This document shows, piece after piece, positions 22,600-34,182 of a stretch of DNA of 64,000 bases. The stretch's first letter is position 1. The number at the start of each line of letters is the position of its first letter. Origin of the DNA: Kingdonia uniflora (lineage: Eukaryota > Streptophyta > Magnoliopsida > Ranunculales > Circaeasteraceae); assembly GCA_014058105.1 (NCBI GenBank), contig JACGCM010002435.1:62001-126000 (forward strand). Direction: 5' to 3'. The translations under genes were made by a program, and so were the position numbers. The notes under the pieces were generated by a model, which was not told where the DNA came from, ran no database searches, and worked only from the letters and a program-made list of their open reading frames with translations.

Positions 22600-23410
22600 G
22601 GGAAATTATTTTACCTTTGATCGGGGTGCTCATGACAGGTGATTGGCTAAGGTAAGTCTTGAGTTTGAGGAAAGCTTATTCGTATTCAGGTGTCTAATTG
22701 ATATTGAGGTTTTTCCTTTTGATTTTATGGGTGCCCTGCTCTCGTAAAAGGGAAAACAACCAGGCACAATAGTCAGAGGATTTGGAAATGGACCAGACTT
22801 GGAAAGGGAAAATAACCAGATACTGAACTTGCATTTGTCTGGGTTTAATTTCATTTGGTATGATCAAAAGATGGTAAAAACTTCGGTCAGGTCCTGTATA
22901 TGGGTATTTTTGTGGAGGCTCTTGCAAAGCATGTCATCGATGTAGACTTCGATTAACTTTTCAAGCAAGGGTTTGAATATTGTCATAATGAGGCATTAGT
23001 AAGTTGTGCACGCCTTTTTGAGCCCAAAGGGCGTTACGTTGAAATAGTAGAATCCTTGTTCGTTAATAATAGAAGTTTTAAGTTGATCTCCAGGAAGAAG
23101 GGGTACATGATTATAACTAGTGGCCGCATCTATCATTGAAAAGCGTTTGTGGCCTGCCGTGGCATCGAGGAGTACTGAGATAATAGGGAGAGGGAAGCTA
23201 TCATATAGTGTGTGCTTGTTGAGATCTATGAACTTGACACAAATTTGGATCTTGCCATTTTTTTTAGGTACGACAACGATGCTTGAGATCAAATCAAGGT
23301 ATTTGACTTCGCGTATGAATTCTGCGGCTAAAAGCTTTTTGACCTCGAGGTTGAATGCTTCAGAAATCCTTGGGGCTTGGGTACGTTTCATTTTTTTATT
23401 GCCTTGGCCT
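22600..23410 (-). pseudogene. Reverse transcriptase of element D
   Basis: The longest frame (22,996-23,391) runs from FIREVKYLDLISSIVVVPKK through GKIQICVKFIDLNK and FSMIDAATSYNHVPL to TPFGLKKACTTY, covering RT blocks 1-4. The catalytic YIDDM is at 22,930-22,944 after one stop. LNPDKCKF follows at about 22,830-22,855. Other than stops, the blocks are in canonical order. Confidence 0.85.
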
Positions 23411-23699
23411 TAGCTATAAGGTCGAGGCACTGACAGGCGAGGGTAGGGTCGACTCTTAGCATTTTAAAGAATGTCCAGGAAAAATATCTTTGCTGGATCG
23501 AAGGAAAGTGGTAATGTAACATTTTTTGTCATCAGTCATGGAGCTGCCAATAAATGTGCCTCGACCAGGGCTGTCGAGTTTGATATACACTGTTGGTTTG
23601 ATTGGTGGTGGGTTAGTGTATGTGATTGGCGGCTTGGGGAGGGAGATTTGCTACGATTGTTGTGGTTTGACTAGTTTCTGCGTAAGATGGATTTCAGGA

Positions 23700-24360
23700 T
23701 GCTCATAAGATCGAGCTAACCATTGGAATCCTTTCTTGTACTAGGTGCCATATGGGGTGGTGAAACGCAGAACTTGGTGATAGGTCGAAGGTATGGCCTT
23801 CCTGGTGTGGAGCCAATCGCGGCCCCAAATGCTGAGGTATTATGATTTTTTATCCATGACCAAGAAGCTAGTTTGTAAGGCCATTGGGCCTGGGGTAATA
23901 GGGAGGCTGATTCTTCCTACAACGACCTTTGTTGATCTATTGAAGCCTTAAAGTTATACATTAGCTGGGGCGCTAAGATCAGCCTTTTGCATAGTCTTGA
24001 CTATTTGAAGAAAAAATACATCGGCGGCACTTTCGGTGTTGACGAGCATTGTATGGAGGACTCGGTATTTGTCTTTGACCTTGATGACTAAGGGGAAAAA
24101 ATAAATAAAGCAAACGTGACAGATATCATAGTCGATGAAGGATATGCCTTCGGGTCGAGGGTGACGACAGTATTCGGGTAGGAGTACAGAGAGTTTTTGC
24201 TGGTAAGTAAGATTACAACATTCTTCAACCCGTTAATATTTGCTTTTGGTATAACCGCTATCAATATTGTTGACCTCAATCATATGGGATTGGAAGATGT
24301 GTACCTCATCTAGTCCTATATTCAGGGTGGCCTGAGTACTTTAAACTGTATTTGGGGTAG
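23700..24360 (-). pseudogene. Protease region and gag end of element D
   Basis: Degraded frame with MLVNTESAADVFF (about 24,030-24,070), aligned to the ..IDNGSSADIL.. active site of Tat proteases with the Asp replaced by Asn, and IWGRDWLHTRKAIPSTYHQ (about 23,770-23,830), the ..ILGRPWL.A..AV.STYH.. block. Upstream sequence to about 24,360 looks like the end of gag. Confidence 0.7.
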
Positions 24361-24364
24361 CTAT

Positions 24365-24843
24365 AACAATTTTAATTTTGTAAAATTGAGTATTTTGAAC
24401 TCTCGATAAATGATGGAGAGGTACTCGACCTCAATGAATATTTTATTGTATATGTTCATGTGTTATATTCAAGATGATTTATTGAATTGAGTACAGCATA
24501 CTATTTGTTAGATGTTTCAAAAATTTCCCATTTAAGGGATATCTGAATGTAGTAATAGGATAATTATGGTATGGCTTTCACAAATATAGGAATGAGTGCC
24601 AGATACATCTCATCTATGGAATAACTGGTTTAATTAATAAGACAAGCATGTCATGAGTTGTCAAATATAGCAATGATGTTCAGATGGTATTTCCATTAAT
24701 TAGAAATCTGTTTGTCAAGCAAATAAGATTGAGGTTGACAAATACTTGTTTAAGTTTTATCAAAAGAAAGAGCGTAGAATAAATGATTTATTGGTGGGAA
24801 AGAGAACTTCTTTATTGAAGAAAAATTAAATAGATTACAACTT
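24365..24843 (-). other. 3' trailer of element C
   Basis: Non-coding sequence downstream of C's integrase stop. In B the same place is followed by 3.7 kb before the LTR; here only about 480 bp remain before D's protease, so a deletion is inferred at about 24,365. Confidence 0.5.
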
Positions 24844-25650
24844 TTATCTGTAGAACATCATCAAATAAGCTGTATTCCATGAGAATTCATGCTGCAATTC
24901 ATCTTTGGTCATTAACCAGTATGTGCCACTATCTACTTTATTACATACAATATAAGGACCTTCCCTGTTTTTTGATAATTTTCCTAAGTTTTTGGTAAAG
25001 TACTATCTTGAATTTGTCGAAAGACAAGATTGCCGAGGTTGAATGTGCGTTTCCTCACTTTCTTGTTGTATGTTTTTCTAAGAGTGTTGTGGTATCGCCC
25101 CAAGTTTGCAATGGTATGGTCTCAAGTCTTTTGATTCAGTTAAAATTACATAGAAGTCCTATTTTATTATCTTCATCTATGAATTGACTTCTAACGGTTA
25201 GGAGATCGATGTCTGAAGGAATAATTGTTTCAGTGCCAAAAGCCATCATAAATGGTGTACAACCTATGGAGGTTCGAGGTGTAGTCCTATATGCCCGTAA
25301 AGCACTAAGTAGTTCATCAACCCATCTACCCTTTTTTTCATCGAGGCGTTTGTGCAAGCATGACTTTATGTACTTATTAATAGCCTCGGTTTGGCTATTT
25401 CCTTGTGGATAATAAGGTGTCGAAGTTGATAACTAGATCTTGTATTTGTGGAGGAATTTTTAGGACTTTACTGCTGATGAATTGTTTGCCATTTTCCGAT
25501 CTTATAATTTGTGAAAAACCAAATCTAGTGATAATATGTTCCCATAGGAATTCGATCACTTCATTTTCATCAGTATGATAAAGTGGTACAGCTTCGACCC
25601 ATTTTGGAAATTTGTCTGCAGCTACAAGGAACAATTTTATATTTCCTAAT
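24844..25650 (-). pseudogene. Integrase of element C, C-terminal two thirds
   Basis: Begins at the edge of B with LGNIKLFLVAADKFPKWVEA, then FGFSQIIRSENGKQF, where the second catalytic Asp is Glu, then RWVDELLSALRAYRTTPR and TPFMMAFGTE, and near the end NREGPYIV and WNTAYLMMFY before a TAA at 24,844-24,846. The missing N-terminal third is at 34,643-34,930. B's 9-kb insertion and several frameshifts make it dead. Confidence 0.85.
25646..25650. repeat. Target-site duplication of B, left copy (CTAAT)
   Basis: Pairs with CTTAT at 34,638-34,642, one mismatch. Joining the two flanks restores the integrase reading order of C. Confidence 0.75.
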
Positions 25651-26139
25651 TGCAGTAACATGTTTCCCATATTCGACAAGGATAGGCTAGCATAACATAG
25701 TCAAAGTCAGTCAGCATTGCATAGTTGAAGACAGACAGCAGTCGAGAAGCTACCATAAGTCCTCGACCTACCAAAAGTATCTATTGTGCCTGGTCAAGAA
25801 AAAGTTGTTAGAGATCTGCGAAGTTCGTCCTCCCCCCCCCGAAATAGGAGACTGTTTCTTTCCTTTTGTAAACTGCTTGTATCTACTATAAATGCTGGCA
25901 GAGAATAGATTATTCACGGCCCTGGCATTCGCAACTTTACTATCCATACTTCCTAACCCAATTATCACTCTAATACTTGTAATAACTAGAACCATACTGG
26001 ATTTTACATCAAAATCCTCCCCGAGGTCATGGTTTTTCTCATATTTTACTGAGTTTTCCACGCAAAATCTTGTTTGTTTAGGCTATTGATGCATTTTCCT
26101 TATGAATTGTATTGGCGAAGATTCTCCTTCCAGAAAACA
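25651..26139 (+). repeat. 5' LTR of element B
   Basis: Begins TGCAGTAACATG and ends AAAACA before the primer site; 489 bp, the same length as C's 5' LTR. TATA box TATAAAT at 25,887-25,893. A C-run (9-10 nt) lies at about 25,833. Confidence 0.9.
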
Positions 26140-26157
26140 ATTGGTGTCGTCTGTGGA
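26140..26157 (+). other. Primer-binding site of element B
   Basis: ATTGGTGTCGTCTGTGG directly after the LTR, a variant of TTGGCGCCGTCTGTGGG typical of Tat elements; C has TTGGCGCCGTCTATGGG. Confidence 0.75.
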
Positions 26158-26199
26158 AAATATCATACTTTTCATTACCATCACCGATCTAATAACAAT

Positions 26200-27420
26200 C
26201 TGATGAAAAATATGAATCTCTAAAGCGATTCCAGCATCGTAAGAGATCATGAAATAAATCTAATGCCAGATACAGTCAACCTGCACAGTACAGCAATCGA
26301 GCTTCGGAAACAAATGAAATAAAAAAAATCCAAAAGGTTGGAAGATCAGCGCATTCATTCTCAAGCTCTTCAGGTGGAAAGAGACAAACGAAGGAAAGCC
26401 TTGGACCAATAGAGTCGAACACATCAAAAGGAAATAGAAAGATTATGGAGAACCCAAGATTGGCTCACTGGCTGACAAATGTAGCCTCTACTTGCCCAAA
26501 GCGATCATCAGTCAAAAGCAACTCAACGTGATGATCAACCAAGAGAGGATGGGTTACAAATATCTTGATCAAGATCTGGAAATATGGACAGGGCTTCCTA
26601 GCATTTTGGTTTGACATCCTTAGCATCGAAAACTCAGGGAAGTCGACTCACGCGTCATCAAACTCCCCCACCACCAGAAAGAAGATCAATCAGAGATCGG
26701 TTGGGACCAGAAGGACAGAGAGATTTCATTCCACAAGTTGCAGCCTTACCAATTCTACCCCAAAAATTCGCTACCTTAGACGCCCTAAACAACAGGATCT
26801 AGGCCATCAACTCGGATATCCCTTGCCGAAGATCCACGATTGACAGAATCGAGACAAGCCCCATCTCCCCACATCTCAAAGTTATGCCCATCCCATAAAT
26901 TTTCCATATGCCGAAGCACATTCAATATGCAAGACTCACTGACCCACATACCCATGTACGACATTTCAAAGATACAGTGGGATTATACTCCAAACTCGAC
27001 CGCATGTTATGAAGACTATTCAACATGAACCTGAAAAAAGAACCTTTTAGATGGTTTCATACAATCCAAGAAGGCTCTATCATCACATTCATCCATTTAC
27101 AGCATTTATTCGAGTTGATTCCCTATTTTTCTTCGAACAGGGCGCAAAAGAAGCCTTGGCAAGCCTTTACAAGCGTTTCTTACAAGAAACTCGATTGATT
27201 GAGAACTTAAATCCCAAAATCATCGCTCTAGCCTTCACCTCCGCCCTACACATCAACCCTAAGGTTCGAGAAGAGCTTACTTTGCATAAGCCCAAAGCAG
27301 TGACCAAAATGACTGATGTTGTTAATAACTACATTGAACTAGAATGACCCAAAAATGATAAAATTAAAAGCTCCTCTGCCATCCATTCTTGACTCACAGC
27401 TCCATCTCCACCTCAAAAAT
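26200..27420 (+). pseudogene. gag of element B
   Basis: Degraded coding from about 26,210. The best part is 27,051-27,347, with SLYKRFLQETRLIENLNPK, HINPKVREELTLHKPKAV and DVVNNYIELE, matching the C-terminal part of C's gag. The earlier part has helical, Lys/Arg-rich sequence and several stops. Gag builds the particle. Confidence 0.65.
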
Positions 27421-27529
27421 TGACCACCAATAAAGTACCCAACCAACGCGGCAGAAACGCCGATAATAACAGGAGACCTGACAGGAAGGACGGAAAACCC
27501 GACAGGCCTATCCCAATTTTGCCCCCAAT

Positions 27530-28070
27530 GATAACAACTCTTTCTGCTATTTTACCAACAAAAAAGAGAGATGAATGTTATTGAGTACTGCAAACAATAC
27601 CCGATCTCCCCAGCATACTTCTATGTCAGTATAACAATGTACATAGTCACGAAACTGACAACTGTTACTCTCTTATTCAAATCTTTCGTCGCATCCTTTT
27701 AGTAGGAAGACTTCATAATTATGTCCTCGACATCCAAAAGTTCCTCGAGGATGAGACAAAAAATAGAGATATTAAGCAGAATTAAATCCAAGGGCAAGCT
27801 CGCCACCTGTATATGATCAAAATTGAAAAAGGAAAGAAAAGGAAACATTCGTATAATTGCTTGTCATCGATGCTGAGTCCAAATATTTGGGTATTTTGGG
27901 GCAAAGTGGTTTATATTCGATCAAAGAAGTACCTTCTACATATTTTTTGGCATTAAGATTTTCAACAGATCATGGAATCTTCAAAATCAAGGGTTGCCAA
28001 ACAGGTGCACGTATGTGCGAGAATACAACCACCAACACTTATACAGCAAATATTCTCAAAGCATAGCAAC
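27530..28070 (+). pseudogene. Protease region of element B
   Basis: Frame 27,857-28,066 carries IDAESKYLGILGQSGLYSIK and VPSTYFLALRFST, the degraded ILGRPWL.A...STYH..LKFPT block at the end of Tat protease. C has the same block at 37,047-37,310. The active site itself is not clear. Confidence 0.55.
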
Positions 28071-28149
28071 TACAGTAGGAAATACACGCCACATTATTAT
28101 AGCATGACATCAAAATAATCGAATCCATTGAACTTGATGGTCCAGGGTG

Positions 28150-29070
28150 CCACACCTTCATCTACTCCAAGCTATCAACCGACGAAAGAGAAGCCATGAT
28201 CCAGCTACTCAAGAAAAATAACAACATTTTTGCATGGACTTTCCAAGAAATGCCTAGCATTGATCCATCAATTGTATGCCACAGACTAAACCTCCTTCCA
28301 GACAGCAGAGCAGTCATACAGAAACGTTGAATCTTAGCTCCCCGCCTCTGTGAGGCCGTAAACAAAGAAATTGATAAAATCCGCCATGTAGGATTTATTC
28401 GAGAAGCCAAATCTCCAAAGTGGACTTCTACCATCGTAGCAGTCCCAAAGAAAAATGAAAAGATCAGGGTTTGCGTTGACTTCGCAGAACCCAGCAAGTT
28501 TATATCTAAGGATTGTTTTTTGCTAGTAGTGATTCCACAACTCCTCGACTCCGTCGTAGGACGCGAGTTTCTTTCCATGATTGATGCAGCCTCCAGCTAC
28601 AATCATGTTTTACTCACCGAAGACGATCGAGAAAAAATAACCTTCATTACTGAAAGAGGTCTCTACTACTACACAGCAATGCCTTTTGGGTTAAAGAATA
28701 AAGAAGCTACTTACCAAAGGCTTGTCACAAAAATATTCAAAGTTCACCTAGGCACAATCATGGAAGTTTACATTGACGATATGATCTGCAAAAGCATGTA
28801 GTGCGAAGATCATTCCAGCAACCTCCAAACCATCTTTGATATCCTTCGCAAATACCAGATGAAACTAAATCTAAAGAAATGCCAATTCCGAGTGGCATCT
28901 GGCAAGTTTCTGGGATGCCTGGTAAGCAAAAGAGGAATCAAAATCGATCCTATGCAAATCAAAGCACTCATTGCAATACCATCTCCACGAGCAAAGAAAG
29001 ATGTCTAAAATTTTGTTGGCAAGATCGCCGCTCTTCACAGATTCATCTCCAAGTCATTTCATCGATGCAA
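28150..29070 (+). pseudogene. Reverse transcriptase of element B
   Basis: Reads in almost one frame: FAWTFQEMPSIDPSIVCHRL, FIREAKSPKWTSTIVAVPKK, FLSMIDAASSYNHVLL, MPFGLKNKEATYQ, the catalytic EVYIDDMICKSM (YIDDM at 28,769-28,783), KFLGCLVSKRGIKIDP. Stops include a TGA at 28,328 where CGA is expected and a TAG after CKSM. It would copy element RNA into DNA. Confidence 0.9.
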
Positions 29071-29273
29071 CATGAAAAATGGTTGATTATGCTGCCCTGG
29101 TTGAAGAAAAAATAGACAAATTCAAATACGCATCGATCTCTTACTTACCTCGACAAGAAAATTGGCATGCCGATGCATTAGCTTACATCAGTATCGGTGC
29201 AATACTGAGAGATAGTGAGAAAAGATCTTTAGAGATCAAAATCATTGAGCATTCCAGTCACGATATACTGTAA
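29071..29273 (+). pseudogene. RNase H remnant of element B
   Basis: Only the end of RNase H is left: MVDYAALVEEKIDKFKYASI, then SYLPRQENWHADALAYIS. The bulk of the domain is missing between the RT connection at about 29,065 and here, so an internal deletion is inferred. C keeps a corresponding but degraded region. Confidence 0.7.
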
Positions 29274-29459
29274 CACTACATGTTACCATTGTTAAAGATA
29301 AAGACCCTGAAGACTGGTGAAGACCATTTTATGCATACCTCAACTCCAATATCCTTCCCAGTAACAAAGAAGAAGCCCGTTCACTTTTGTCCAAGTGCTC
29401 CAGCTTCAAAGTTCAAGATAAAATCTTATATCTCATCACTGGAGGAGGACCCCTTATTG

Positions 29460-30531
29460 AATGCATTTCTCAAAAACAAGCCCAAATCAAAATAAGAGAA
29501 CTTCACGAAGTTATATGTGGAGCCCATGTTTCGGGAAGATGATTAGCTCAACGGGCATTCACACAAGGAATCTACTGGCCGAAGATGAGACAAGATTGTG
29601 AAGATTTGGTGCATAAATACTATAAATGCCAAATCCACGCTCAAGACATCAAAAGTCCAGCCCTTGACTTGCATATTGGCAATTTCCTCTGGCCATTCAA
29701 ACGATGGGGAATCGGCAAAATTGGGCCTTTCCATCCAGCATTGGGAACCCGAAGATTCATCCTAGTCTCTACTGATTATTTCAAAAAATAGGCCAAAGTT
29801 GTTCCCCTATGTCATATTGATGAAAATGAAGTCATCAAGTTCCTTTGGGAGTATATAATCACTAGGCTTGGCTGCCGACAAATAATACGCTCCGTTATTG
29901 ACAAGCAATTTATCAACGCAAAAGTCCTCACTTTCCTCCACAATGCAAAATACAGCTATCAACCCCTACACCATACTACCCTCAAGGCAACGGACAAGCC
30001 GAAGCCATTAACAAGAGCAACAAATCAGGTTTTTGCAAGCATCTTAACGACAAGAAAGGTAGGTGGGTCAGCGAACTACTCAGCATTCTCTGGACCTACC
30101 GAACCAGTATTCGAGTGTCAACAGGCTGTACTCCATTAATGATGGCCTTCGACACTGAAGTAGTCATACCTTCAGACCTCAATCTACCAATTACCCGAGG
30201 GAAACTCCCAGATAAAGCCAATGAACTTGGTCTCCTCTGCAACCTCAACTTGATCGAGGAGACTTGAGACAAAGCCATTGTCAACTTGGGTCGATACCAT
30301 GACACATTGAAAAAAGCTTGCAATAAAAAAGTTCTAAAATGGAATTTGGTATTGAAGACCTTGTCCTTCGACGGATCCAAGATAATACTCGGCCTAAGAA
30401 TTTCAAAAAGTTATCAAAAACTGGGAGGGGCCATACATTGTCAGCGACAAATCCAGCTCGAATATCTGTAGAATAGTACCCAACTGAAATAGTTTTACAG
30501 ATAAACACTGCAACCGTCTATATCAATTAAA
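29460..30531 (+). pseudogene. Integrase of element B
   Basis: Zinc-binding part (VHKYYKCQIHAQDIKSPALD, about 29,605-29,665), core start WPFKRWGIGKIGPFHPALG and FILVSTDYFKK, then RQIIRSVIDKQFI, where the Asp-containing SDNG motif is damaged, a frameshifted middle, and the C-terminal NWEGPYIVSDKSSS with a stop at about 30,531. The protein is inactive. Confidence 0.8.
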
Positions 30532-30544
30532 ATAAACAATCTTT

Positions 30545-30855
30545 ACTGTTACTTTACTGTTACTATTTTGACCTGATCTCGATCCATACTTTATAAGTAT
30601 GCATCAGACAATCAATCATCTTTACTATTTTGATTTAATCTTGATTAATACTTAATAAGTATGCATCAGATATTCAAATGTCTTTACTATTTTGATTTGA
30701 TCTCGACCCCATACTTTATAAGTATGCATAAGGCAATCAATTGTTACTATCTTCACTTGCTCTCAATCTATACTTGATAAATATGCATCAGACAATTAAC
30801 CATCTGTACAATTTTCAATTGATCTTGATCCATACTTTATAAGTATGCATCCAAA
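30545..30855. repeat. 62-bp minisatellite in B's 3' region, five copies
   Basis: A unit of about 62 bp with CTTTACTATTTTGATTTGAT, CTCGATCCATACTTTATAAG and TATGCATCAGACAATCAATC, starting right after the integrase stop. It has the same relative position as the arrays of D and F but no shared sequence. Confidence 0.9.
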
Positions 30856-30869
30856 CTATCATTCAATTT

Positions 30870-33800
30870 TATGCGAACCCTATCCAATTATAGGATATTC
30901 TACTTTGCATTCCTTACTTATCGAACAAACTATAACAGTTTTTGTTATTTTCAAATCTAAATTCAGAGATCTAGCTGAGGATACACATGTACTCATGCTC
31001 ATTACTTGCCTTTCATGGTCATCATTTACTTATCACGCCAACAAGTGTTCCTACTTTTATCTGCCACGATTTATAATCACATTTAACACATATCATTTTT
31101 TCGAATCTACCACTTAGCATAATTTACAAAATATGCGCATCAAGGCTTTCAAAAAAAAATTCACCAAAAACAAATTGTCATCACTCAAAATGTCGCATAA
31201 TTAAAATTGTATTGGTCTCATCGACCATTTTTACATCAAGTAATGATAACCTTTTTTCTACGGGTTCATCTTCAGTATGTAGTACACACATAAATCATCA
31301 ACTATGATCAACTCCTCCCCCTTACCATAAGTCGACCCTTTATCGCCCGACATACCCAAAATAGGTCATATACATTTGGATTAAACTGACCAGGTATCAC
31401 ATCAAGAAAGTTCATCAACTTTTTTTGGTCAGCTCGAAGGGGAAGCTTCAGCCCTTTCTTAATTTATTCTCGATGAACCAGAACCCCACCTAAGGATATT
31501 TCCCGGCCAATCATATCGTACTGATACTTCTCTAGCCTAATATCTCCAGGAATACCATACTGCTTCTTAAACTCAAAATTTCTTTCATCTCCAGACCCTC
31601 TCCGTAATAGGCCTCCTCACCCTCCTCCATACCTTCCTCCCCACCCCTGCTACCTTCTCGATCACTCACCTGTGGCTCGTGATCCATGTCTATTTCGGTC
31701 GCCTCCTCGTCAGATAAATTCTGGCATAATCAAACCTACTTTGAAAATAAAGTTCCCAACGATCTCACCGAAAACGCAATAGATCCCCTACAGTTACGCC
31801 GTCCTCACCGCGCCACCAAACATACTCTCTCCACCCCTCACCGCCAATTATGCTAATCTCTCGCGCCCCAACACCTTTATTTATACTTGCGACTCCATTG
31901 CCCTCACAAAATTAGCCTCCAACAATCACTATCACGATTTTCTCATCAAATCCTAACAAAGTTAAATCTTTCTGACCTCCCAATCCATCTATACTCATTC
32001 TAATTCATTCTACAACTACTTTAAATATAGCTATCTCTAGAGATTTATGTAAACAATCAATCGGGAAGCAACAAAAAGCATCACAAATACTAATATTGTT
32101 TTCATGCTACTTCGGTATCCATCTCTTTCACCTGTTTTGCCCACTTAATCAGAACACTGATCTCCACCTTCCCAATTGTAGAAAATAAATCCAATGACGA
32201 GCACAAGTAATTCGTACTTGAGAGAATTTTTTCAGAGTTTGCAAAATGTAAAGAGTCACCCACCTCCGAACTATTTATTAACCCCATGCGACTGTTCATC
32301 GCAATGCTTCGCGACTGTTTGAGTTTTTGAACATAGCAACTTACAGGTCCTTTCTCGAAGTCTTTGACTAACCACCTTCTCAATACCAATAGATCTCTAC
32401 ATTGTTGCTCCAATCCTTTCATATCTCAAAGAATTTCTTCTGACACATTCATACTTAACAAAGCACAACCTATCCTATCACAAAGACACTATACATCATC
32501 TTCCTTGTACTCCCAAATTTTACCTATGGACCATACCTCACCATATTTCATTCTCTCACTACCTCTGTATATTTAAACCTTATTCACAAATTCCTATATC
32601 TACGACCAATCTCAATAAATCTAATCAATTTTTGAAATTCATTCGACTTTCAAATACAATAAACAACATATTCCTATATTCTACAATTTAAACAAGTCAA
32701 ATTTATTTGATAACAATTTCGTAAAACAAAATATCGACAACTGCATTGTAAAATCAAATTCTATTCTCATTTCATTTCAACTACAATTTGACCACTACAT
32801 ATAGTTCTTCTACAAATTCAAATTACAAACTCCTAACTGTTGTACCATCTTCTTTCCTAATTAGCATCTTCGCACGAGTCCACATATAACTTACATGTTC
32901 AAGAAGACTCCAATATTACAATTGGCATCGAAACTAATAATCTTCTTCAGCAACCCTCGCCTTTGCCTCGCTCAAACCTTTATAGTTCGGTTCTACTAGA
33001 TCTTCCAAGTGAACATTAGCATTCCAAAAGCCGATGTACTAATTATATAATTCCCAGTATTTTGGTTGAACACGACTGTACACCTTATTACGCACCTGAG
33101 ATCTCATTTTCACCATTTCTTACACACACAACTCTCACCTTTCTAAAAACAAAGGCTATTTATATCCCACCACGGTCCAAGTCAACACAAAAGCCATTTA
33201 TTTCACCTTGGAACTTTACATTTTCAACAGTCAAATTTATCAACCTCAAAATTTGTCCTTCAACCCACTCAATCAACTATACTTTGAGTTGTTCAAACCA
33301 TCCAGCAGTCTCTTTACTCATATTTTACTTTGACAAACAAAAACAATATATAGTCGACAAAAATACTCAATCGGAAGTTGAAAAATAAATTTATTTCTTC
33401 GAAAAATAGTTACATATTACATTCGACATCTATCTCCTTTGATTACATTACACCAAACTACACTACAATCTTTACATTCGACCTTAAGGACTAATTGCCC
33501 TATCCTTCTATTATCAGGATCTGACATTGTTGTTTTTTATTACCAAAATCTGGCATTATCTCTAATAGCAGAAGCAACGATATCCTAAGAAACTCAATGA
33601 ATCTTAGGTCTGGGAACTTCTAAACAGAGTTGTCTTTACAGATTAAAGGCAGTAAAAAATTCTAGGAAACCCCCTTCGTTCGACAAGATCCCTGGACGCC
33701 CAACCAACATTCACATCCTCGTCTACACTACGAACAATAACCTCTTCTCCCCTAATTTTATACACTTCATTACCTTCAACACTGCATAGTAAACCTGACG

Positions 33801-34014
33801 AATCCCAAGCGTGCAAAAATTTGCTGAATCTACCTCACCTCACCCTCCATACCATGAAAACACCAATTGAAGGATACCAAAATACTTGTTTCGGATAGAG
33901 CGTTACCTCATATTGATCACCATCTTCATCCTCCGATAACTCGTTACGCCACACTTGGGGCAACATCCTCTCAATCCACCACTACAAAACCCTTCTTAAA
34001 ATAACCTATTTATA
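30870..34014 (-). pseudogene. Antisense gene of element B
   Basis: A TATA box (TATAAATA, 34,007-34,014) points leftwards. A possible first exon starts at 33,966 (MLPQVWRNELSEDEDGDQYE). A helical frame lies at 32,102-32,422 (KGLEQQCRDLLVLRRWLVKD). At about 31,370-31,560 the translation has GGVLVHRE, then [18 protein letters not shown] and [15 protein letters not shown], the same domain pattern seen in the antisense genes of D and F. The exon order does not follow the array simply and stops are many. It spans most of the 3.7 kb between integrase and LTR. Confidence 0.5.
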
Positions 34015-34182
34015 CTGCTTGAAACTGCCAGATTTAATGTCTCGCATTAATTACTCCTCGGGAATGACACAACCAAATTTAGTTCACTTTGATCTCAAAA
34101 ATGACAACAAGAAATCTTTCACAGACATCAGCAACCTTTTCGAATTCCAACTTTTTCTCGATAAAACCACAGGTACTTCGGT

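Larger units (their letters stand above)
15757..24365 (-). mobile_element. Element D: Tat-like retrotransposon, 5' end deleted
   Basis: Inserted in C's 3' LTR. On the - strand: protease, RT and RNase H (24,360-21,640), a tandem array, an antisense gene, a polypurine tract (16,549-16,562) and the 3' LTR. The integrase, gag, primer site and 5' LTR are absent. The right edge near 24,365 joins C's 3' trailer and is approximate. Confidence 0.75.

Noticed and set aside
30545..30855. CRISPR-like regular repeats
   Set aside because: Units are contiguous tandem copies without unique spacers, in a plant retrotransposon.
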